Shown: one piece after another, positions 31,940 to 40,479 of the stretch
Layout: every line of letters starts with the position of its first letter
How positions within the stretch are numbered: the stretch's first letter is position 1
Source of the DNA: Desulfovibrio sp.
Lineage (GTDB): Bacteria > Desulfobacterota > Desulfovibrionia > Desulfovibrionales > Desulfovibrionaceae
Length of the DNA stretch: 64,000 bases
Assembly: GCA_022839785.1 (NCBI GenBank)
Contig: JALHJW010000009.1
Coordinates: 120,273 to 184,272, forward strand
Reading direction: 5' to 3'
Translations under genes and position numbers: made by a program
Notes under the pieces: model-generated
Seen by the model: the letters and a program-made list of their open reading frames with translations, nothing else
What the model was told of the DNA's origin: nothing
Database searches by the model: none

Positions 31940-33181
31940 CTACTCGTCCACGCGGTCGGGCAGCACGAGGTTGAGGAGCACGCCCAGGATGCCTGCCAGA
32001 CCGATGCCGCCGAGGCGGAACTCGCCGCCGAAGGGCAGGCTCATGCCGCCCATGCCCATGACGATGACCACGCCCACGATGGCCAGGTTGCGCGGCCGCA
32101 TGAGATCCATGCGGGCGCGCACCAGGGCGTTCATGCCGACCACGGTGATGGCGCCGAAGAGCAGGATCATGATGCCGCCCATGACCGGCACGGGGATGGT
32201 CTGCAGCAGCGCGCCCAGCTTGCCCACGAAGGCCAGGGCCACGGCCGCGATGGCCGCCCAGGTCATGATCGCGGGGTTGGTCATCTTGGTCAGGGCCACG
32301 GCCCCCGTGACTTCCGAGTAGGTGGTGTTGGGCGGTCCGCCCAGGAACGAGGCCAGGGAGGTCGCCAGGCCGTCGCCCAGCATGGTGCGGTGCAGCCCGG
32401 GCTTTTCCACGTAGTTCTTGCCGGTCACGGACCCGATGGCCAGGATGTCGCCGAAGTGTTCGATGGCCGGGGCGATGGCCACGGGCACGATGAACAGGAC
32501 GGCGTGCCAGTTCAGCTCGGGAAAGGTGAAGTCGGGCATGGCCAGCCAGGCGGCCTTGGTCACGGCCTCGAAGGAGACGATGCCCAGGGAGAGGCTGAGC
32601 GCGTAGCCCGCGATGATGCCGATGAGGATGGGGATGAGCTTGACGATGCCGCGGCCGAACATGGAGGCGGCGATGGTCACGCCCAGGGAGACGAGCGAGA
32701 TGGTCAGGGCCGTGGACTCGGGCACGAGCACGATCTTGCCGTCGCCGGATTTGCCCAGGGCCATGTTCACGGCCACGGGCGCGAGGATCAGGCCGATGGT
32801 CATGATCACCGGGCCGACCACGATGGGCGGCAGCAGCCGCTCCAGCACGCGGGGGCCGAAGGTCTTGATGAGCCCGGCCAGGGCCACGTAGACGAAGCCC
32901 GCGGCCACGAGGCCGGACATGGTCTGGGGGATGCCCCAGGTCTGCACGCCGTAGATGATGGGCGCGATGAAGGCGAAGGACGAGGCCAGGAAGACCGGCA
33001 CCTGCCCCTTGGTGATGATCTGGAAGAGCAGGGTGCCCGCGCCCGCGGTGAAGAGCGCCACGTTGGGGTTCAGCCCCGTGAGCAGCGGCACCAGGACCAG
33101 CGCCCCGAAGGCCACGAAGAGCATCTGGCCGCCGATGAGGGCGTCCTTGAGCCGGAAAGTGTAGGTGCTGGAGTGCGGCAT
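31940..33181 (-). CDS. uraA: Uracil permease (NCS2 family)
   Basis: Proton-coupled uracil importer, 413 aa, about 12-14 hydrophobic helices. Family motifs: GGQMLFVAFGALVLVPLLTGLNP at the N-terminus, IAPAIEHFGDILAIG (substrate-site Glu and the QH/EH element) and FLGGPPNTTYSEVTGAVALTKM. The start at 33181 fits the family. It sits 22 bases after upp, giving a transport-plus-salvage pair. Confidence 0.93.
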   Translation of the reverse strand: MPHSSTYTFRLKDALIGGQMLFVAFGALVLVPLLTGLNPNVALFTAGAGTLLFQIITKGQVPVFLASSFAFIAPIIYGVQTWGIPQTMSGLVAAGFVYVALAGLIKTFGPRVLERLLPPIVVGPVIMTIGLILAPVAVNMALGKSGDGKIVLVPESTALTISLVSLGVTIAASMFGRGIVKLIPILIGIIAGYALSLSLGIVSFEAVTKAAWLAMPDFTFPELNWHAVLFIVPVAIAPAIEHFGDILAIGSVTGKNYVEKPGLHRTMLGDGLATSLASFLGGPPNTTYSEVTGAVALTKMTNPAIMTWAAIAAVALAFVGKLGALLQTIPVPVMGGIMILLFGAITVVGMNALVRARMDLMRPRNLAIVGVVIVMGMGGMSLPFGGEFRLGGIGLAGILGVLLNLVLPDRVDE

Positions 33182-33203
33182 GTCGTCCCTCGTCCGGTTG
33201 CGG

Positions 33204-33830
33204 TTACTTGGTGCCGAAGATCTTGTCGCCCGCGTCGCCCAGGCCCGGCAGGATGTAGCCCACGTCGTTGAGCCGCTCGTCGATGGCCGCCAGATAGACG
33301 TCCACGTCCGGATGCGCGGCCTCAAGGCGCCCGAGTCCCTCGGGCGCGGCCACCAGGAAGAGGCCCTTGATGGAGCGGCAGCCCGCCTCCTTGAGCAGGT
33401 CGATGGTGGCGATGAGCGTGCCGCCCGTGGCCAGCATGGGGTCGAGGATGATGGCCGTGCGCTGCTCCATGTCCCCCGCCAGCTTGACGTAGTAGCGCAC
33501 GGGTTCCAGCGTCTCCTCGTTGCGGTACAGGCCCACCACGCTAACCTTGGCCGAGGGGATCATGTCCAGCACGCCGTCCATCATGCCCAGGCCCGCGCGC
33601 AGGATGGGCACCACCGTGACCTTCTTGCCCGCGATGCGCTCCACCTCCACCGGTCCGGCCCAGCCCTCGATCGTCACCTTCTCGGTCTCGAAATCCTTGG
33701 TCGCCTCGTAGGTCAGCAGGCGGCCCACCTCGCCCGCCAAGGCTCGGAACTGGCTGGTGCTGACGCCGTTTTCGCGCATGATGCCGAGCTTGTGCTTGAC
33801 GAGCGGGTGATCGACGACGGTGACGGGCAT
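33204..33830 (-). CDS. upp: Uracil phosphoribosyltransferase
   Basis: Makes UMP from uracil and PRPP, 208 aa. The PRPP-binding loop is [19 protein letters not shown], and the N-terminal [12 protein letters not shown] and C-terminal [12 protein letters not shown] signatures are exact for Upp. ATG 33830 follows AGGAGGCCCC. First gene of a upp-uraA salvage operon; the 193-bp divergent gap to the next gene has TATCTT/TATCAT minus-strand -10-like strings near 33866-33882. Confidence 0.97.
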   Translation of the reverse strand: MPVTVVDHPLVKHKLGIMRENGVSTSQFRALAGEVGRLLTYEATKDFETEKVTIEGWAGPVEVERIAGKKVTVVPILRAGLGMMDGVLDMIPSAKVSVVGLYRNEETLEPVRYYVKLAGDMEQRTAIILDPMLATGGTLIATIDLLKEAGCRSIKGLFLVAAPEGLGRLEAAHPDVDVYLAAIDERLNDVGYILPGLGDAGDKIFGTK

Positions 33831-34023
33831 GGGGCCTCCTTTGGCTGATGCGAAAAAGACGAATGATACAGATAAGATAGCGCGCCGGAAAGGGCGCTGC
33901 GCGTGCGCGGTCCGGCCGTTTGTACTGGGCCGTCGGCAGGGGGTCAAGGGCCGCGACGGCCGGGTGACGAAATTGTCCTTCCGTGCCATAGAGAAACGGC
34001 GCACGAACGACGGAAAAACAGGT

Positions 34024-35739
34024 ATGAAAAAAAATGTTCCTTCGGAGGCCGCGGAGGCCCAGCCTCTCGAAGTCCTGCTGTGCGGCCGGGCCCCGGCCGC
34101 GGCGGCCGGGCAGCGGCTGGACGCGGTGCTGGCCGAGGCCGTGGCCGGGCAGGGGATTTCGCGCGGCCGGGTGCAGGAGCTGATCCGCGAGGGACTGGCC
34201 CGCGTGGACGGCCGCGTCGCGGCCAAGCCCAACCAGCGCCTGGCGGGGGGAGAGATGCTGGAATTGTCGGGCCGGGTGCGGCCCACGGCCCTGCGCGCGG
34301 GCGAGGAGGGCGTGACCGTGCTCTGGCGCGACGCCTTTCTGGCCGTGGTGGACAAGCCCGCCGGGCTGACCACCCATCCCGCGCCAGGCCTGGACGACGA
34401 GACCCTGGCGCACCGCCTGCTGCGCGACTTCCCCGAACTGGCCGGACAGGAGGGGGAGCGGCCCGGCATCGTGCACCGCCTGGACAAGGACACCTCGGGC
34501 CTGATCCTGGCCGCGCTCACGGACCGCGCCCGTCTCAGGCTCTCAGAGGCCTTTGCCCGGCGCGACACGGGCAAGGTCTACCTGGCTCTCGCCCACGGCG
34601 CGCCCAATCCTCCGGCGGGCCGCATCGACGCGCCCGTGGGCCGCGACCCCGGCAGCCGCACGCGCATGGCCGTGACGGCCAAGGGCGGCCGCGCGGCCCT
34701 CTCGGACTACGCCACGCTCTGGACCACGCCGGACGGGCGCTGCGCCCTTGTCGCCGTGCGCATCCACAGCGGCCGCACGCACCAGATCCGCGTCCACCTG
34801 ACGCACATCGGCCATCCCCTTTGGGGCGACGCGGTCTACGGGCCGCGCCAGTACGCCGAGACGCGGCGCGCCGATCCGCTCCTGGCCAGGCTGGCGCAAC
34901 GCCAGATGCTGCACGCCTTCGCCATCGCCTTCCCGCATCCGGAGGACGGCCGCGCCATGCGTTTTCTCTGCCCGCCGCACAAGGATTTCGTCCGCCTTCC
35001 CCTGCACCTTGCGCGGCGTTGCCAGCGCGTGGCCGTGGTCGGCCTGCCCGGCGCGGGCAAGTCCGCCTTCTGCGCCCGTCTGGCCGCCCGGGGCGTGCCG
35101 GTCTTCTCGGCCGACGCGGCCGTGGCCGGGGAGTACGCGCCGGGAGCGGACGGCTGGCGGCTGCTGCGCGGACGCTTCGGCGGCCGCTTCGTGCCGGACG
35201 ACAGCTCCCCGGTGGACCGTCGCGCCTTGCTCGCGGCCATGCGGCAGGAGCCTGCCGTGCGCCGCGAGGTGGAGGAGATGATCCACCCCCTGGTGCGCCA
35301 CCGCCTGGACGCCTTCTGGGACGCGCACGCCCGGGGGCGTCTGGCCGTGGCCGAGGTGCCGCTGTTCCTTGAAAAGAACTGGCGGGACGCGGCGGACTGC
35401 GTGCTCTGCGTCGCCGCCGCGCCGGAGACGCGCGCCGCGCGGCTGGCCGCGCGCGGCCTTTCGTCCGAGCAGGCCGCTTGGCTGGACGGCCTGCAATGGG
35501 CTCAAGCGGACAAGGAGAAGGCCGCGGCCGTGGTCGTGCGCAACGACGCCGACCTGGACGTCCTGGACCGCGAGGCCGAACGCGCCCTGGCCGCCCTGCG
35601 GGCCGTGCGACGCGGGGCGGCGCGCGCCCTCTTCGCACGCCTTGCGGCCTTCTGGCGCGGCGAGGGCGTGCCCTTCCTGGAGGAGCTGGGCTTCGCCATT
35701 CCCGCACGGGCCGCCGTGCCCGCCGGAGGCCGCGGGTGA
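34024..35739 (+). CDS. Fusion of RluD-type pseudouridine synthase and dephospho-CoA kinase
   Basis: A 571-aa two-domain protein. Residues 30-95 carry an S4-like RNA-binding part ([10 protein letters not shown]...[10 protein letters not shown]) and 96-325 the RluA/RluD catalytic domain, with the catalytic Asp154 in HRLDKDTSG and the [22 protein letters not shown] segment. After a short junction (about 325-333), residues 334-530 form a dephospho-CoA kinase: P-loop GLPGAGKS at 340-347, [26 protein letters not shown] and the [18 protein letters not shown] end motif. There is no stop or frame change between the domains. It thus probably modifies 23S rRNA and performs the last step of CoA synthesis. 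The gene overlaps the downstream rhomboid gene by 4 bases (GTGA). Confidence 0.9.
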   Translation: MKKNVPSEAAEAQPLEVLLCGRAPAAAAGQRLDAVLAEAVAGQGISRGRVQELIREGLARVDGRVAAKPNQRLAGGEMLELSGRVRPTALRAGEEGVTVLWRDAFLAVVDKPAGLTTHPAPGLDDETLAHRLLRDFPELAGQEGERPGIVHRLDKDTSGLILAALTDRARLRLSEAFARRDTGKVYLALAHGAPNPPAGRIDAPVGRDPGSRTRMAVTAKGGRAALSDYATLWTTPDGRCALVAVRIHSGRTHQIRVHLTHIGHPLWGDAVYGPRQYAETRRADPLLARLAQRQMLHAFAIAFPHPEDGRAMRFLCPPHKDFVRLPLHLARRCQRVAVVGLPGAGKSAFCARLAARGVPVFSADAAVAGEYAPGADGWRLLRGRFGGRFVPDDSSPVDRRALLAAMRQEPAVRREVEEMIHPLVRHRLDAFWDAHARGRLAVAEVPLFLEKNWRDAADCVLCVAAAPETRAARLAARGLSSEQAAWLDGLQWAQADKEKAAAVVVRNDADLDVLDREAERALAALRAVRRGAARALFARLAAFWRGEGVPFLEELGFAIPARAAVPAGGRG

Positions 35740-36464
35740 TCCCCCTCAAGGACAGCATCCCCAACGTCTACCGGCCCGTGGCCGTGTGGGCCATCCTCCT
35801 GGCCAACACGGCGGCCTTCCTCTTCGAGCAGTCCCTGGACCCGCGCGCCTATTTCCACATCATGCATCTTTTCGGCGTCATCCCGGCGCGCTACCTGAAC
35901 ATCCCCCTGGGCGAGGTCACGGGCAGCCTGTTCTGGGACGCGCTGCCCTTCCTCTCCCACATGTTCCTGCACAGCGGCTGGGGCCATTTCCTGCTCAACA
36001 TGTGGTCCCTGTGGGTCTTCGCGGACAACGTGGAGGACGTCATGGGGCCGCTGCGCTTCCTGGCCTTCTACCTCGTCTGCGGGCTGTGCGCCGTGGCCGC
36101 GCACATCCTCTTCCATCCCGGTTCCCAGGTCCCGGTGGTCGGGGCCTCGGGCGCCATCGCCGGGGTCATGGGGGCGTATTTCGTGCTCTATCCCCACGGC
36201 CGGGTTCTGACCTTCATCCCCATCTTCATCCTGCCCTGGATCGTGGAGGTGCCCTCGGTGCTCTTCCTCGGGCTGTGGTTCGTGCTCCAGTTCCTCTCGG
36301 GCGTGGCCGACTCGGCCACGGGAGGCTCGGGCGCGGGCATCGCCTTCTGGGCCCACGCGGGGGGCTTCGCCGCGGGGGTCGCCCTGGTGCCCCTGTTCCG
36401 CGTGGCGCGCCGCTGCCACTACTGCTACAGCCGCCAGGACCGGCGCTACGTGAGGCATCTGTAG
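35736..36464 (+). CDS. Rhomboid-family intramembrane serine protease
   Basis: A 242-aa membrane protein with six predicted helices. The catalytic serine is in VVGASGAIAGVMGAYF (GxSG) and the catalytic histidine in FWAHAGGFAAG; the helix-2 motif HMFLHSGWGHFLLNMWSLWVF is also present. Cleaves substrates within the membrane. It ends with an unusual CHYCYSR pair of cysteines after the last helix. Start is GTG at 35736, overlapping the preceding stop. Confidence 0.93.
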   Translation: MIPLKDSIPNVYRPVAVWAILLANTAAFLFEQSLDPRAYFHIMHLFGVIPARYLNIPLGEVTGSLFWDALPFLSHMFLHSGWGHFLLNMWSLWVFADNVEDVMGPLRFLAFYLVCGLCAVAAHILFHPGSQVPVVGASGAIAGVMGAYFVLYPHGRVLTFIPIFILPWIVEVPSVLFLGLWFVLQFLSGVADSATGGSGAGIAFWAHAGGFAAGVALVPLFRVARRCHYCYSRQDRRYVRHL

Positions 36465-36491
36465 GCGATGCGGGCGGAAGGGGGAGGGGAC

Positions 36492-37274
36492 ATGGAGGCG
36501 CAAGGGCTGGTGCGGCTCTCTTCGCGCGTCTGGCTGCGGGAGGTCGAGCTGGACTCCTACGGCGTGCGCGGGGCCGTGGTGGCCGGGAGCGAGGCCGCGG
36601 CCGTCTTCGACAGCCTGTCGCATCCCCGGGACATGGCCGTGGTGGCCCGGCTGCTCGCGGGCAGGCGGGTGATCGTGGTCTACAGCCACGCGGACTGGGA
36701 TCACGTCTGGGGCACGGCGGGCCTGCCCGGCGCGCGGGTGGTGGCGCACGAGGCCGCGGCCCGGCGGTTCGCCGCCGACGTGCCCCGGACCCTGGCCCGG
36801 ACGCGCGCGGCCGAGCCCGGCCGCTGGGAAGGCGTGGTCCTGACCCCGCCGGACGAGACCTTCCGCGAGCGGCTGCGTCTCGACCTGGGCGGGGTGACGC
36901 TGGAGCTTTCGCACCTGCCGGGCCACACGCCCGATTCCATCGTGGGCTTCGTGCCGGAGGAGGGGCTGCTTCTGGCCGGGGACACGGTGGAGACGCCGTT
37001 GCCCTGTCTGGCCGAGGACGGCCCCCTGGAGGCGTGGATCGCGGCCCTGGAACGCTGGGAAGGGGACGCCCGGGTGCGGCGCGTGGTTCCGGCGCACGGC
37101 CCGTGCGGCGGGCCGGAGATCATCGGCCAGACTCTCGGCTACCTGCGGGCGTTGCGCGACGGGTGCCCGCCCCTGTTGCCGGAGGCGCTGACGGATTTTT
37201 ACGCCGCCACGCACCGCGACAACCTGCGCATCGCGGCCGCGCGCCGGGCGGACGGGCAGTGTTCCGGGCGCTAG
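36492..37274 (+). CDS. MBL-fold metallo-hydrolase
   Basis: A 260-aa metallo-beta-lactamase-fold hydrolase. The metal-binding motif reads SHADWDH (second His of HxHxDH replaced by Asp), followed by LPGHTPDSIVGFV, LLLAGDTVETPLP and VVPAHGPCGG, supplying the later His and Asp ligands. ATG 36492 has a GGGAGGGG just upstream and is preferred over an ATG at 36468. It lies 27 bases after the rhomboid gene; substrate is unknown. Its stop overlaps the convergent stop of the next gene. Confidence 0.85.
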   Translation: MEAQGLVRLSSRVWLREVELDSYGVRGAVVAGSEAAAVFDSLSHPRDMAVVARLLAGRRVIVVYSHADWDHVWGTAGLPGARVVAHEAAARRFAADVPRTLARTRAAEPGRWEGVVLTPPDETFRERLRLDLGGVTLELSHLPGHTPDSIVGFVPEEGLLLAGDTVETPLPCLAEDGPLEAWIAALERWEGDARVRRVVPAHGPCGGPEIIGQTLGYLRALRDGCPPLLPEALTDFYAATHRDNLRIAAARRADGQCSGR

Positions 37275-37690
37275 TGCCGTTCGGGCGGCCGGGGCGCGGC
37301 GTCGGGAGGCGGCTCCTGCGGCTGGGGCACGATCTTGACCGTGACGGTCAGTTCCTTGGCGCAGGAGATGTTCACGGCCCGGGTCTCGGGCGAGCGTATG
37401 GAGGCCGTGGCGGAATCGCCCGCGGCGAAGCGTTCCGTGGCCAGGACGGTGATGGTCCAGGGCAGGTCGGCCATGCTCGTCTGCGGACCGTGGTGCTCGC
37501 CGCTGAAGCGGATGACCTGTCCCGGATCGAGGTAGAACTGGAAGATGGCGTCCCCCAGTTGGTTGCGCAGCGAACCGGCGACGGGCGCCTTGCACTGGTT
37601 TTCGAAGACCACGCTGCCCGCGCTGACCGCGGGTGGGCCGCACAGGACCGCGCACGCGGCCAGCGCGGCTACGACGGATGTTCGCCTCAC
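37271..37690 (-). CDS. Small secreted protein of unknown function
   Basis: A 139-aa product starting at GTG 37690 after GGGGGAG. Residues 1-22 form a signal peptide (SVVAALAACAVLCGPPAVSA). The mature protein reads as beta-rich, with two cysteines (NQCKAP and ISCAKE) that could form a disulphide, and a Pro-rich tail (PQPQEPPPDAAPRPPERH). No family recognised. It is convergent with the MBL gene (stop codons overlap) and divergent from pgpA. Confidence 0.6.
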   Translation of the reverse strand: MRRTSVVAALAACAVLCGPPAVSAGSVVFENQCKAPVAGSLRNQLGDAIFQFYLDPGQVIRFSGEHHGPQTSMADLPWTITVLATERFAAGDSATASIRSPETRAVNISCAKELTVTVKIVPQPQEPPPDAAPRPPERH

Positions 37691-37817
37691 GTCCGACTCC
37701 CCCTCGAAAACACGTCGAAAACATGCATATCCTGCAGGAATTTTTCTGTATTGCCAAGGGGGGAGACGCGGATTCCCCGACCGGAACAGCAGGCAATGCC
37801 GCGCAAGGAGGGACGCC

Positions 37818-38312
37818 ATGCCCGATGCTTTTCCTGAACAGCCCGGGCCGCAGGGATTGGACGCCCTGTGCCTGAGTTTTTCGACCCTGGGCCATGTGGG
37901 ACGGATGCCGAAGGGGCCGGGCACGGCCGGATCACTCGTGGCCGTGCTGCTCGCGCCAGTGCTCTTCCTGCCGCTTTCGCCGGGCGGGCGGCTGCTCGCC
38001 GCGGCCGCGCTCTTCGTCGCGGGCGGGCTGGCCGCCGGGCGGGCGGAAAAGGCGTTGGGCCGCAAGGACCCCGGCTGCGTGGTCATCGACGAGGTCCTAG
38101 GGCAGTGGCTGACCTTCCTGCCGTTTTCGGACCTGCCCCTGTGGCAGATGCTCGTGGGCTTCGGTCTCTTCCGCCTCTTCGACATCGCCAAGCCTTGGCC
38201 GGTGCGCCGCTCGGAAACCTGGCTGCGCGGCGGCTTCGGGATCATGATCGACGACGTGGTGGCGGGCGCGTACGCCTGCGCCGCGCTGGCGGCCGTTCGC
38301 CTGTGGGCGTGA
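37818..38312 (+). CDS. pgpA: Phosphatidylglycerophosphatase A
   Basis: Membrane enzyme (164 aa) that dephosphorylates phosphatidylglycerol phosphate to phosphatidylglycerol. Signatures: STLGHVGRMPKGPGTAGSL, the metal/catalytic VIDEVLGQWLTF (equivalent to the PgpA DE motif), FRLFDIAKPWPVR and GGFGIMIDDVVAG. ATG 37818 has AAGGAGG upstream. A bidirectional terminator follows. Confidence 0.93.
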   Translation: MPDAFPEQPGPQGLDALCLSFSTLGHVGRMPKGPGTAGSLVAVLLAPVLFLPLSPGGRLLAAAALFVAGGLAAGRAEKALGRKDPGCVVIDEVLGQWLTFLPFSDLPLWQMLVGFGLFRLFDIAKPWPVRRSETWLRGGFGIMIDDVVAGAYACAALAAVRLWA

Positions 38313-38349
38313 GCCAAGGCGGAGGGAAGAGGACGGACGCGGGAAAAGA

Positions 38350-38381
38350 AAAAGGCCGCACCGTCTCCGGTGCGGCCTTTT
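38350..38381. terminator. Bidirectional terminator between pgpA and pal
   Basis: AAAAGGCCGCACCG (38350-38363) pairs with CGGTGCGGCCTTTT (38368-38381), a 14-bp perfect stem with a TCTC loop and A/T runs on both flanks, placed between two convergent genes. Confidence 0.92.
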
Positions 38382-38406
38382 CACCCTTTCGGGTGGACAG
38401 TCGAAG

Positions 38407-38946
38407 CTACATGCCGACCTTGAACTCGCAGCGGCGGTTCTTGGCGTAGGCGGCCTCGTTCTTGGCCGGATCCAGCGGCTTGGCCTTGCCGTAGGAGACC
38501 GTGCTCAGGCGGGAGCCCTGGATGCCCATCAGGACCAGGAACTCGTACGCGGACTTGGCGCGCTTCTCGCCCAGAGCCAGGTTGTACTCCTCGGTGCCGC
38601 GCTCGTCGCAGTGACCCTCAACCACAACCTTCAGGTTGGAGTACTGCTTGAGCACCTGGGCCTTGGCCTGCAGAACGGAGCGGGCCTCGGGCTTCAGGTC
38701 GTACTTGTCGAAGTCGAAGTGGATCATGCGGCCGATCTCTTCCTTGGCGGCGGCCAGGGCAGCAGCCTCACGGCGACGCTGCTCCTCGAGCTGACGCTGA
38801 CGAAGAGCCTCTTCCTCGGCACGACGCTTGGCGTCGTCGTCGGTGGCAGGCGCGTCGCTCTTCGCCTGCTTGCTGGAACAGCCCACGGCCGCGGCCATGA
38901 CCGCGATCATGAGCACCACGAAAAGGGAACGCAGTGCGGCTTTCAT
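38407..38946 (-). CDS. pal: Peptidoglycan-associated lipoprotein Pal
   Basis: Outer-membrane lipoprotein of the Tol-Pal system, 179 aa. Lipobox AAVGC (Cys23), then a charged coiled segment rich in Glu/Arg (about residues 40-72), then an OmpA-type peptidoglycan-binding domain with IHFDFDKYDLKPEA, VVEGHCDERGTEEYNLALGEKRA and ending ENRRCEFKVGM-like NRRCEFKV. It binds peptidoglycan and TolB. A 214-bp gap separates it from tolB, and it has its own promoter candidate there. Confidence 0.95.
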   Translation of the reverse strand: MKAALRSLFVVLMIAVMAAAVGCSSKQAKSDAPATDDDAKRRAEEEALRQRQLEEQRRREAAALAAAKEEIGRMIHFDFDKYDLKPEARSVLQAKAQVLKQYSNLKVVVEGHCDERGTEEYNLALGEKRAKSAYEFLVLMGIQGSRLSTVSYGKAKPLDPAKNEAAYAKNRRCEFKVGM

Positions 38947-38979
38947 AAAGCCCTCCTCAAAGTGTTGGGTCCTTCCTCA

Positions 38980-39019
38980 GGGGCCATGGCGCGTCTGTTC
39001 CATGGTGCCCCCTTTTTTT
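38980..39019 (+). terminator. Plus-strand terminator-like hairpin inside the pal leader
   Basis: GGGGCCATGG (38980-38989) pairs, with a 2-base bulge, with CCATGGTGCCCC (39000-39011), and on the plus strand it is followed by seven T residues (39013-39019). It would end transcription running against pal. On the pal (minus) strand the same bases form a 5' leader hairpin 34 bases before the start codon, without a T-run. Confidence 0.5.
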
Positions 39020-39052
39020 GCCTTTGTCCCACAAGGGACGACGCGGGCAGGG

Positions 39053-39080
39053 ATTCTACCTCGTTTCTCCGGATTGTAAA
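39053..39080 (-). promoter_or_regulatory. Sigma-70-like promoter for pal
   Basis: On the minus strand TTTACA (39080-39075) and TAGAAT (39058-39053) each match five of six consensus bases, with a 16-bp spacer. Transcription would begin near 39046, giving a leader of about 100 bases that contains the hairpin described at 38980-39011 and a GTCCC/GGGAC repeat. Confidence 0.55.
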
Positions 39081-39160
39081 GCAGTCCCGCAACAAAAGCG
39101 GGCCGCCACTTTCCGGACATTGAGCGTTTAATGCCATATTTTTCGTTACGCCTGCAAGCA

Positions 39161-40477
39161 TTATCGCTTGTAGTTCCAGGCGGGCGACATGGCCTCGCCC
39201 GAGCCGGTGTCCACGGGGATGGCCGGGTCGCCGTGGCGGGTGGTGAGATAGACCTTCCACTGTCCGGTGCGGCTGGAGGCGAAGGCCACGTAGTAGCCGT
39301 CAGGCGCGAAGGAGGGGTCCTCGTCGTCGCCGGGTCCGTAGCTGATCTGGCGCTCCGCGCCGGTGGCGAGGTCGCGCATCCAGATGCGCTGCCCCTCGGG
39401 CGTGAGGCGGGCGTAGGTCAGCAGGCGTCCGTCCGGGCTGATGCTCGGGTTGGTGTTGTACTTGCCCTCGAAGGTGATGCGGCTGATCTCCCCGGTGCGG
39501 GTGTTCATCTGGAAGATGTGCGGGTTGCCGGCCCGGCTGGAGGTGAAGACCATCTTGTCGCCCGAGGCGTCGAAGCTCGGGGAGACGTTGATGCCCCATC
39601 CCTCGGCCAGGGGGCGGACCACGTTGAAGTCGCGGTCGAGCAGGTAGATGCCCGGGTTGCCGGTGAGGTTCAGGGTCACGGCGATCTGTCCGTCGGGCAG
39701 ATAGGTGGGGCCGATGACCGCGCTGCCCTTGAGGCGCACGAGTTTGGTGCCTTCGGCCTCGTTCCACACGCCCAGCGAATGGGTGGTGCGGCCGATGTGG
39801 GTGAAGACCATGGAGCGGCCGTCGAAGCTGAAGGACTCGGCCGTGGCGATGCCGTCGAGGTTGGTCAGGCGGCGCGTGGAGTGGCCGGTGCTGCGCACGG
39901 CGTAGATGTTGCGGTTTTCGCCCTCCTTCTTGGAGTAGCCGATCTCGGAGAGGAAGAACTCGCCCTGGCCGGTGAGCACGCGCATGAGTTCGGCGCAGAA
40001 GCGGTCCGCCACCTCGGCCACGTGCATGGGCCGCACGTCGGAGTAGGCCTTGCCGATGAGCAGTTGGCCGGACAGGGCCTCGTAGGCCCGAAGCTCCACG
40101 TCGCCCGCCTCGGCCCCGCGCGGCTCCCAGCCCGCGGTCAGCACCAGGTCCACGCGCGAGAGCTGGAAGCGCTTGAAGTCGATGCCGTCGGCCGTGGGCT
40201 TGTCCACGGTCAGGCCGCCGAGCACGTCGTTCTCCCACATCTGCTTGAGGAAGGGCATGTAGACCAGGTTGTGCCCGATGCGGTCGTTGAGGGAAGCGGC
40301 GATGGCCGGCAACGGCTGGCCCTCGGCCAGGGGGACGGGGGTGGCCTGGGCGATGTTGAGCTGGCGCTGGCCCGGGCCGTAGATGTCCACGGACATGGAC
40401 GTCTGGGCGGCCAGGGGCAGGGCCGTGCCGAGAAGGACGGCCAGCATGCAGCACAGGGAAAACAGGTTGCGTTTCAT
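39161..40477 (-). CDS. tolB: Tol-Pal system translocation protein TolB
   Basis: Periplasmic beta-propeller protein, 438 aa, that binds Pal and is recycled by TolQRA. A signal peptide (MKRNLFSLCCMLAVLLGTALPLAA) is followed by the TolB N-terminal domain and repeated propeller blades with the pattern SPSFDASGDKMVFTSSRAGNPHIF, NPSISPDGRLLTYAR and DPSFAPDGYYVAFASSR. Two bases separate it from tolA. Confidence 0.96.
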   Translation of the reverse strand: MKRNLFSLCCMLAVLLGTALPLAAQTSMSVDIYGPGQRQLNIAQATPVPLAEGQPLPAIAASLNDRIGHNLVYMPFLKQMWENDVLGGLTVDKPTADGIDFKRFQLSRVDLVLTAGWEPRGAEAGDVELRAYEALSGQLLIGKAYSDVRPMHVAEVADRFCAELMRVLTGQGEFFLSEIGYSKKEGENRNIYAVRSTGHSTRRLTNLDGIATAESFSFDGRSMVFTHIGRTTHSLGVWNEAEGTKLVRLKGSAVIGPTYLPDGQIAVTLNLTGNPGIYLLDRDFNVVRPLAEGWGINVSPSFDASGDKMVFTSSRAGNPHIFQMNTRTGEISRITFEGKYNTNPSISPDGRLLTYARLTPEGQRIWMRDLATGAERQISYGPGDDEDPSFAPDGYYVAFASSRTGQWKVYLTTRHGDPAIPVDTGSGEAMSPAWNYKR

Positions 40478-40479
40478 GG

